Shown: positions 57,160-64,000 of the stretch, piece by piece
How the letters are laid out: each line of letters begins with the position of its first letter
How positions within the stretch are numbered: the first letter of the stretch is position 1
Source: Loripinus fragilis
Taxonomy: Eukaryota > Mollusca > Bivalvia > Lucinida > Lucinidae
DNA: 64,000 nucleotides
Reading direction: 5' to 3'
Assembly: GCA_964019695.1 (NCBI GenBank)
Contig: OZ026520.1
Coordinates: 23,140,130 to 23,204,129 of the forward strand
Made by a program: the position numbers and the translations under genes
The notes under the pieces: model-generated
Told to the model about the DNA's origin: nothing
Database searches by the model: none
What the model saw: only the letters and a program-made list of their open reading frames with translations

Positions 57160-57535
57160 TTTGCACTCAAGGTCGAGTAGCTGGAGACAAATGCTAAATA
57201 TGATTAAAACGGGTTGGGTGGACATATTGTTTTTGGTGCGGATCCCTTCGACGTTCGCTATCATTTCTATGCATTATCTTCTGAACCAGTTGATGGATTT
57301 TGACCAAACTTGCATAGATACATTGTTTGGAGGAGGGAAAGAGTTGATTAAATTTTGGGGACATTGACCTTATTTTCAAGGTCACAGTGGCACTTTGGCT
57401 GGCGTCGGCGTCCGCTTTCATTCCTATGCTTTATCTTCTGAACCAGTAGATGGATTTTGACCAAACTTGCATAGACGCATTGTTGAGAAGAGGTGATTAG
57501 ATTTTGGTGACCTTGACCGTATTAGCTCACCTAAT
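57160..57535. repeat. Two-unit tandem repeat (~155 bp)
   Basis: ttatcttctgaaccagt.gatggattttgacc and aaacttgcatagac.cattgtt occur at 57270-57325 and 57430-57485. No TIR found. Confidence 0.75.
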
Positions 57536-57587
57536 AATACAGGACTCTACGCTTTGGTAATTATATACAAGATCATATCAGATAGCC

Positions 57588-57790
57588 ACAGGTTATAAAA
57601 CCTTTTTATGCCTAACTCGCATGAGCATGAAATTTAAAATCTTCCTAAAAATAAAAATACAAACAGATGAGGTAAATTCCTTGCTCATCTCTGTAGACAA
57701 TGCCATTTGTTCTGATTTGTTAAAATTAATGATCTGAACAAATTTCATGCTCCTAAGAGTTGAGCATAAAAAATATTTTAACCTTGGGGA
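57588..57790. mobile_element. MITE-G copy
   Basis: aggttataaaaccttttta, gcatgagcatgaaatttaaa, aacaaatttcatgctcctaag, then ttgagcataaaa. Confidence 0.72.
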
Positions 57791-57818
57791 TAGGAAATAC
57801 CACTGGTAAAACATTACA

Positions 57819-57824
57819 TTTATT
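57819..57824 (-). promoter_or_regulatory. Candidate poly(A) signal for EEF1AKMT2
   Basis: First AATAAA on the minus strand (TTTATT on +) after the stop at 58576, about 750 nt downstream. Motif only. Confidence 0.25.
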
Positions 57825-57864
57825 GGCTAAAAAATAAAAATGATGCATGTTACTATTTATAACT

Positions 57865-58058
57865 ACAGTAAAACCTGTCTTAAGCAGCCACTCAAAAGAA
57901 GACCAAAAATAGGTTTTCAAGACCAATAATTGCTGTATGCAGGTCAAAAGTACTGCAGAATGGCATTACTTTTGAACTGCATTAAGATACCACATGGCTT
58001 TAAGACCTTTGTTTTGTCTATTTTGAGTGGCTGCTTAAGACAGGTTTCAATGTACTGC
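57865..58058. mobile_element. MITE-E copy
   Basis: acagtaaaacctgtcttaag, caggtcaaaagtactgcaga, ttgtctattttgagtggct, taagacaggtttcaatgta. Confidence 0.82.
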
Positions 58059-58199
58059 TTTGAGCATAACAATCAACTAGGTTGAAATATGGTGGTTTTC
58101 TGTTCTGTAGGTATTCTCAAACAAGGATGTCTGAACACTGTCCATTGGCATGGGCAACAGAAGACACATTTTCTTGTCTCACAGGACTTGCCATCCATA

Positions 58200-58365
58200 T
58201 GACCAGTTAAGCACAATTTTTGAGCGTCAAATTGCATTAAGTTTCTTATCCATTAGTGTGTTTTAGGTGCTCAAATGAACGGTCTCCGAGAGATGGTTCT
58301 TTAAGAACCCACAACATATGTTTTGGTTGAGAAATAAGAAAAATAACTTTCAGTTACTCTTATCT
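58200..58365. mobile_element. MITE-C copy in EEF1AKMT2 3' UTR region
   Basis: gaccagttaagcacaatttt, gtgctcaaatgaacggtctc, gagatggttctttaag, ttggttgagaaataagaaaa. Confidence 0.8.
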
Positions 58366-58574
58366 GGGGGCCTGGCCATCATTCAGGACTTTAGTTAAAG
58401 AGTGTGTAACGAAAACTTAATTTTCTTATTTCTCAACCAAAACATGTTGTGGGTACTCAAAAGAACCGTCTCAATGAGACGGTTCTTTTGAGCACCCAAA
58501 ACATATGTTAAAATTGATGGGTAAGAAAATATTAACAATTTTACGCTGAGATTTTTCGTAGATCTAAACCTGTG
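58366..58574. mobile_element. MITE-C copy directly at the EEF1AKMT2 stop codon
   Basis: Intact fold-back: ggactttagttaaagagtgtg, core gaaccgtctcaatgagacggttc, right end tagatctaaacctgt. In the gene's orientation the element begins about 2 nt after the stop TGA (58578-58576). Confidence 0.88.
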
Positions 58575-58575
58575 A

Positions 58576-58673
58576 TCATTGCTTGAGTTTGAAGACTAGA
58601 CTGGTCACAGTGCTACCTGTACTCCCACCAAACTGTAAAGTCTTGAATGGAATGTGGCTGTGTACAATAAAAT
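58576..58673 (-). CDS. EEF1AKMT2: EEF1AKMT2 (METTL10)-like terminal coding exon
   Basis: On the minus strand the acceptor ctgttttgttgcag leads into AT TTT ATT. Joined to the phase-1 G of the 61390 exon this gives D-FIVHSHIPFKTLQFGGSTG and then STVTSLVFKLKQ, stop TGA at 58578-58576. Vertebrate EEF1AKMT2 ends FELLEELPTPKFSFGG, then SGNSVAALVFQK, so motif order and length match. The stop codon lies about 2 nt before the terminus of a fold-back MITE, so the 3' UTR is transposon-derived. The intron to the previous exon is 2716 nt. Confidence 0.88.
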
Positions 58674-58935
58674 CTGCAACAAAACAGAGGCCCAATTAAG
58701 CAAATGAACCAGATTATGAGATGTTTAAACAGTTTGCACATGCGAAAAGCAAAGCTCCAGATAGAGAGATTTTTTTATAAAAGGAAAATGAGTAAAAATA
58801 CCTGCCAGTACATTTTATGTTGGTTATACTATGAAAAAAATACAGGATTGAGCAATGTTAAAAACAAAAGATGTCTTTTCCTGCCTGTATCGGGTCATCA
58901 ACAGTGATTAAAAAAATTCACTGTGTAATCTGATA

Positions 58936-59926
58936 CAGTCGAACTTTGGTCGCTCGAACTCCCCTGTCTCGAACACTAGGGATCGCTCGAACTCGTTCGT
59001 CGGTCCCGGCAATTTCCCTATACATTTAATGTTAAAATACACCCGAGGCTCGAACAGCAATGGCTCGAACTCAAAGCATGGTCCGCAGGGCGATTTTTCA
59101 TGTAAAAACACTATGATGACTCGAACCAAATATTTCTTTAGACGCTTGATTTAAGTTCATTATTATTTTCATGAGCGCTCCGTGACAATGATGATTTTAC
59201 CCTAACGAGCGGAACGTGTGAAGTAATTAGCAGCAATTTATCAAATCAAAGATTTGAGTAAGTTCCCACTTGCAACCACTTAGTAGGGCGGCCGAAAATG
59301 ATTAAAGACAATTAATGAGATGTTTTGTAATCAAGAATTCGTGTGTCAAAATGAGTAAAACATGCCTGGTTGGATAAAGACAGGCATCAGATTGTGCGGA
59401 AGCTATGTCTTAACTGCGTCTTTGTTGAAAGCATCCTGGGGAGTTTGTCTTTTTTTTTCTTGGTTTAATTCTTTGTTATTAATTGAAACTTGCACATTGT
59501 GAATAAATAATAAGAAACAAACTTGTTTTTTAAGGAAACAGTAAACAACCGAACATAAACTGTAGCGACACATAAACATGAACGGTCGCCCACTAGAAGA
59601 AAAAAAACAGTACAGCTTACTCGATAGTAAATACATTGATCATCCTGCGCATATGCGCATGCTGATAAATGTATTTACTTGCAACAGGTTCATATGCTAC
59701 CACATGCGACTTATCATTTTAACTCTAGGGTGCAAAGAGTTATTGATCACTGTCAGGTTTCACGTGCGCTTTGCGACGTTGGTCCATAAAAAACGTGGTG
59801 TCTGTGATGACATAAAGTACACATGAACCAACATGAAAATTGTCAGGCTAGGTATAGCTCAAACACATGGATGGGTCGAACTCGCACCGACAGTCCCGAC
59901 GAGTTCGAGCCATCGAAGTTCGACTG
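58936..59926. mobile_element. Tigger/pogo-like MITE with TA duplication
   Basis: Ends cagtcgaactttggtcgctc and gagccatcgaagttcgactg are inverted repeats, each flanked by TA (58934-58935, 59927-59928). The interior has a hairpin (59628-59690, with aaatacattgatcatcctgcg and complement) and no transposase. It lies in the last intron of EEF1AKMT2. Confidence 0.85.
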
Positions 59927-60130
59927 TACATCTTTTTTGTCAGATGGGATGTAAAGTTAATCATACAGGTGTATGATACTGTAGTTTATCAGTTACCTCT
60001 CATTATTAACTGTATTGCTGCACATTGCACTTTTTGAATGACGTCGCTAATGACGTTGAATCAACACAAAAATCGAAAATACCTCATAATCACTTATTTG
60101 AAGAGTGTAACAATGGGTGAACTGATAAAT

Positions 60131-60283
60131 AGAATACCAGGTTCACGTCCTTTGATATCAAGTTTACCAGGTGAGGCTTTGAGAATGCATGTTGAATCGC
60201 TCGGCAAGCCTCAAGATGTCAACAAGCATTCTCAAAGCCTCACCTGGTAAACTTGATATCAAAAGACACTCACCTAGTATTCT
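60131..60283. repeat. Long hairpin, 38 of 38 bp perfect stem
   Basis: 60151-60188 (tttgatatcaagtttaccag...gagaatgc) pairs exactly with 60226-60263. The stem extends outward to 60131/60283 with six mismatches. Loop of 37 nt. In the EEF1AKMT2 intron. Confidence 0.9.
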
Positions 60284-60424
60284 CTATGTTTGGGTAATCT
60301 GGTTTGAGTGTATAGTAGACTAAAGTAGCAAGGTAGATTGATGCATGTGGTAAAATTTAGGCCTCTAGCCCCAATAGGTAGCTGCATAGACATGACTATA
60401 AAATGGCCTTTCCAGGGCCCTTTT

Positions 60425-60632
60425 TTCGTGCTCGACTCAAGTGAGCATAAAATTTCAACTGCTCATAAAAACTGAAATGCTGTAAAAGATAGGTATTTCA
60501 TGCTTTCAGCTCTCATATGATGTATTTATCATGCTATTGAATGTTAAAATGGCATTTTAACATTTATGAGCAGGATAAATTTTGTGCTCAGCTGAGTTAA
60601 GCATGGAAAAAGTTTTATAACCCCTGGCCTGA
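60425..60632. mobile_element. MITE-G copy
   Basis: tttcgtgctcgactcaagtg, caactgctcataaaaactga, cattttaacatttatgagca, aaaaagttttataaccc. Confidence 0.82.
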
Positions 60633-60832
60633 GCTCCAGATAAAACTTTCAAGCAGAGAGTTTCAGAACAAAGTGAATTGCTGCAGTGATCAGGCTGTGA
60701 ACAACTGGCTTTACTAACACAGCTGTTGATACCAGTGGTTGATCAGACCACTGTAATAAGTTTAATAGTGACTGGCTTCTTACCAGTATTTGATTACAAA
60801 CACTCTGAAGAATGATTCTCAATTTATCAATG

Positions 60833-61162
60833 TTTTGTTTGTTTTGTTTTTTTGTTGCTTTACGTCTCAAGTCAACAGCTATGGTCATGGCGGGATGGTC
60901 AGTTCACCTAACCACACTTTTTTCCTGGGCAAGTTTGAACGAGCGGTTAACCAGTACTTCGTGCACATACTTTCGCTTGTAACTGACAACTATCCTTCTT
61001 GAATGATTCAGCGGAAGGGAGGAGAATAACCGTAAAAATTATCTCATAATCAATCTCCACGAAAGTATGGGACCCGGCCGGAATCAACTCGTGACCCCTT
61101 GATCTGCAGTCAGACTCACATCTGTTACCAGACACGTTAACGACTGCGCTACGTGGCCCGGT
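60833..61162 (-). mobile_element. SINE-A copy, full-length
   Basis: Minus-oriented: T-rich tail complement at the left, then tacgtctcaagtcaacagct, ggttaaccagtacttcgtgc and atctccacgaaagtatggga. It ends with the complement of A box tagcgcagtcgttaacgtg at 61130-61152. Confidence 0.85.
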
Positions 61163-61205
61163 GCTAATTTTACCAGCTTATCGTTTTACTACATACTATT
61201 CTAAG

Positions 61206-61380
61206 TGGAGTGCAGTGGCTCAGTTGGTAGAGCATTAGACTGGAGTTCCAAGAGTTGCTAGTTTGAGACTCATCGCTGGCAAAGTAACTGTGTTGTGTCC
61301 ATGGGCGAGACACTTTATCTGCTGCCTTGTACTGGTTAAACCCAGGACGACCCATCCCGACATTCAAAAACAAAAACAAA
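61206..61380 (+). mobile_element. SINE-B copy overlapping the EEF1AKMT2 donor side
   Basis: gagtgcagtggctcagttgg, tagagcattagac, gggcgagacactttatctgc, gtactggttaaacccaggac. The (aaac) tail at 61366-61385 ends just 10 nt from the splice donor of the 61390 exon. Confidence 0.8.
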
Positions 61381-61389
61381 CAAACATAC

Positions 61390-61624
61390 CATCCTGAAAG
61401 AATGCTATGAGCTCATCTTTAATCCAGTTACACGAGGTCAATGAAAATAAGCTGTCTTTGTCCATCAGTCTTTTCACTATAGTTTTATAAGCACAACGAG
61501 CTGCCACGGGGTCCTCTGGCTTCAAACTGATAGCGTCATAGGTCCCCTTGTCTAACACCAACTTGTATGTCCTATTCAAACAGGTGCAAGGGTTTGGATC
61601 TGCACTAGTTATTAAATCACCCAC
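61390..61624 (-). CDS. EEF1AKMT2: EEF1AKMT2 (METTL10)-like penultimate coding exon
   Basis: Read on the minus strand, a pyrimidine tract and ttccag precede GTGGGTGATTTA. The exon encodes VGDLI, LVLDKGTYDAISLKPEDP and FSLTSCNWIKDELIAFFQD. The vertebrate EEF1AKMT2 counterparts are IDKGTFDAISLNPDN and LITSCNWTKEELL: the post-SAM-binding part of a class I methyltransferase that modifies a lysine of translation factor eEF1A. The donor GTATGT falls after a phase-1 base at 61390. Upstream exons carrying the SAM-binding glycine motif are not seen between here and 64000 and probably lie beyond the window. Confidence 0.9.
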
Positions 61625-61669
61625 CTGGAACAAGAAAAGAAAGAGAATAACCCTTGTCATGCTCAATAC

Positions 61670-61877
61670 AGTAAAACCTGTCTTAAGCGGCCACACAAAA
61701 AGAAGAACAAAATTGGTTTTCAAGACTGATTATCGCTTAATGCAGGTCAAAAGTATTGCAGAATGCTCCAAGGGGAGCATTCTGCAATACCTTTCGACCT
61801 TCATTAAGCTACTATTTGTCATTAAGATCTTTGTTTTGTCTATTTTTGAGTGGCCCCTTAAGACAGGTTTTACTGTA
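61670..61877. mobile_element. MITE-E copy, intact
   Basis: tacagtaaaacctgtcttaa and ttaagacaggttttactgta at the ends; palindromic centre tgctccaaggggagca. 45 nt upstream (in gene sense) of the penultimate EEF1AKMT2 exon. Confidence 0.88.
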
Positions 61878-62029
61878 TTTTTACAATAGGAATGAAAGTA
61901 GCAAAATAATGTATTATTTACTACAAGTTAGTGAAATTTGAACACTGATGAAGGATTCTAACATTGATCGCCTATATAGCCACATGTTAAATTCAGTGAT
62001 TTATTGGTTGACAAATCACTGCACAGACT

Positions 62030-62380
62030 AGCTTGACGTCATATCAGCTGCCAGTTTGAGGAGGTGCATATCTTCAATGTGTGAACAATCATTATGCAGT
62101 TAAATAAAGAAAAAATGAAAACTGTTGGGAGTTACAGATTGCTCAAACCAGACACCCCCTAAGCATTTCGGATGGCAAAAACGTCTTAAGTTAACACCCT
62201 CAAAAAATGAGAAAATATTTATCAAATGTGCACAAAATGGAGGTACACATCTTCAATGTGTGAACAGTCATTATGCAGTTTAAATATTGAAAAATGAAAA
62301 CTGTTGGGAGTTACAAATTGCAGAAACCTGACATCCCCTAAGTGTTTCAGATGGCAAAACTGTCTGAGTCAACACTCTCA
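62030..62380. repeat. Tandem pair of ~180-bp units
   Basis: cttcaatgtgtgaacartcattatgcagtt, gaaaaatgaaaactgttggg, agacaycccctaag and tttcrgatggcaaaa occur at 62072-62185 and again at 62250-62365. Confidence 0.8.
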
Positions 62381-62391
62381 AAAACAAGAGG

Positions 62392-64000
62392 GCCAAGTGG
62401 CCCTAAAGCGCTCACCTGAGTTTTGATCAAAGCTGACCATGTCCCTGGTGACCCTGGAGCAAGGCCATTTTGGCCCCAGGGGCATAATTTATACAAACTT
62501 GTTAGAGGTCCACAACGTGATGCTACATACCAAATATCAAAGCTCTAGGCCTTATGGTTTCAGACAAGAATTTTTTTATGTTTCTCCCTATATAAGCCTA
62601 AGTTAAACATGTGAACCCTGGAGCGTGGCCATTTTTGGCCCCAGGGGTCTAATTTGAACAAACTAGGTAAAGGTCCACCAGATGATGCTTCATACCAAAT
62701 ATCAAAGCTCTTGGCCTTGTGGTTTCAGACAAGATTTTTTCATATTTTTCCCTATAAAAGCCTTTGTAAAACCTATGACCCCCCGAGGCGGGACCATTTT
62801 TGGCCCCAGGGCTATAATTTGAACGAAATTGGTAGAGGTTCACTAGATGATACTACATACCAAAACTCAAGGCTCTAGGCCTTGTAGTTTCATACAAGAA
62901 GATTTTTTCATTTTGCACCCTATATAAGCCTATGTTAAACATGTGACCCCCGGGGCCAGGCCATTTTTGGCCCCAGGGCTATAATTTGAACAAACTTGGT
63001 ACAGGTCCACTAGGTGATACTACATACCAAAACTCAAAGCTCTAGGCCTTGTGGTTTCAGACAAGAAGATTTTTTCATGTTGCTCTCTATTTAAGCCTAT
63101 GTAAAACATGTGACCCCCGGTGTGGTGCCATTTTTGGCCCCAGGGCTATTTATTTGTTTGTTTGTTTTATTGCTTTACGTCCCAAGTCAACAGCTATGGT
63201 CATTGCGGGACAGTCAGTTCACCTAATCACACTTTTTCCTGGGCAGGCTTGAACAAGCGGTTAACCAGTAATTTGTGCACATGCTTTCGCTTGTAACTGA
63301 CAACAACCCTTCTTGAATGAATCAGCGGAAGGGAGGAGAATGACCATAGAAATTATTTCATGATCAATCTCCACGAAAGTATGGGACCAGGCCGGGATCA
63401 AACTTGCGACCCCTGGATCTGCAGTCAGACACGCATCTGTAGCCAGACACGTTACCGACTGCGCTATGCGACCCGGTACCCCAGGGCTATAATTTGAACA
63501 AACTTGGTAGAGGTCCACTAGGTGATGCTACATACTAAATATCAAAGCTCTAGGCCTTGTCGTTTCAGACAAGAAGATTTTTTCATGTCGCTCCCTATAT
63601 AAGCCTATGTAAAACATGTGACCCCCCGGAGCGGGGCCATTTTTGACCCCAGGGCTATAATTTGAACAAACTTGGTAGAGGTCCACTAGGTGATGCTACA
63701 TACTAAATATCAAAGCTCTAGGCCTTGTCGTTTCAGACAAGAAGATTTTTAAAGTTTTCATCTTGAAAATCTATTTTTAGCCTGTGTGACCTAGATATGC
63801 ACTGGACAGGAACCATTTGAACAATTTTAAAAGAAGGTCATATAAGGATCATTCCTACCAAGTTTGGTCAAAATCCAGCCAGTAGTTTAGGAGGAGAAGT
63901 CGTTTGAAGCAATTGTTGACGACGAACGACACACGACTGACGATGCACGACGGACATCCAACGATCACGATAGCTCACCATGAGCCAATGGCTCAGGTGA
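62392..64000. repeat. Array of ~160-bp tandem units within an element with inverted ends
   Basis: Six or seven units (near 62455, 62625, 62790, 62960, 63120, 63485 and 63645) share catttttggccccaggg, ataatttgaacaaacttggt, gaggtccactaggtgatg, caaagctctaggccttgt and ttcagacaagaagatttttt. The left edge reads ggccaagtggccctaaagcgctcacctgag. The last bases of the window read caatggctcaggtga, the inverse of the left edge, so the array sits in one transposon-like element that ends at or just past 64000. Confidence 0.85.
63150..63478 (-). mobile_element. SINE-A reference copy inserted in the tandem array
   Basis: 329-bp SINE in minus orientation: A box tagcgcagtcggtaacgtg, B-box-like ggtcgcaagtttgatcccgg, ending in an (aaac)n tail (left edge). 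The target duplication ccccagggctat at 63138-63149 and 63479-63490 derives from the array unit. Confidence 0.93.

Noticed and set aside
63430..63475. tRNA gene on the minus strand
   Set aside because: A and B boxes belong to SINE-A, which has target duplications; no acceptor stem pairing.
62455..63760. CRISPR-like spaced repeats
   Set aside because: Units are ~160 bp, diverged and contiguous, without short identical repeats and unique spacers; the DNA is eukaryotic.
61625..64000. Upstream EEF1AKMT2 exons with the SAM-binding glycine motif
   Set aside because: Searched by eye on the minus strand; only MITE-E, tandem repeats and SINE-A found, so they are taken to lie beyond the window.

Overview
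This window looks like nuclear DNA of a lophotrochozoan animal, most likely a bivalve mollusc. It is AT-rich, has small exons in long introns, and is packed with short non-autonomous transposons, tRNA-derived SINEs and tandem repeats of kinds I associate with bivalve genomes. The species cannot be named from the sequence.

One complete gene can be rebuilt on the + strand: a FAM120A/B/C-type gene (constitutive coactivator of PPAR-gamma-like protein). It has 16 coding exons from 10449 to 42672. All exon joins keep the frame, all introns are GT-AG, and the spliced CDS is 2883 nt (960 codons plus stop). Its N-terminal half is a XPG/FEN-like (PIN-fold) domain. A conserved middle block follows, and the C-terminal third is rich in Pro/Gly and Arg-Gly, as expected of an RNA-binding protein.

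A second gene lies convergently on the - strand. I see its last two coding exons, at 61624-61390 and 58673-58576. They encode the C-terminal ~110 residues of an EEF1A lysine methyltransferase 2 (EEF1AKMT2/METTL10) homologue. The 5' exons lie beyond 64000.

Layout. 1-10.4 kb: gene-free and transposon-rich, with a poly-G fold-back element (508-1407, 8-bp target duplication), three copies of a ~0.5 kb repeat, a decayed Penelope-like GIY-YIG fragment, and two clean DNA transposons with target-site duplications (7067-7727 and 8719-9552). 10.4-42.7 kb: the FAM120 gene, with introns full of MITEs and SINEs. 42.7-58.5 kb: intergenic or 3' UTR sequence made largely of MITEs. 58.5-61.7 kb: the 3' end of EEF1AKMT2. 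62.4-64 kb: a tandem array of ~160-bp units broken by a SINE.

The window is a good natural record of mobile-element activity. At least a dozen families occur more than once, several insertions carry intact target-site duplications, and there are five nested insertions. No protein-coding autonomous transposon, CRISPR array, rRNA or functional tRNA gene was seen.
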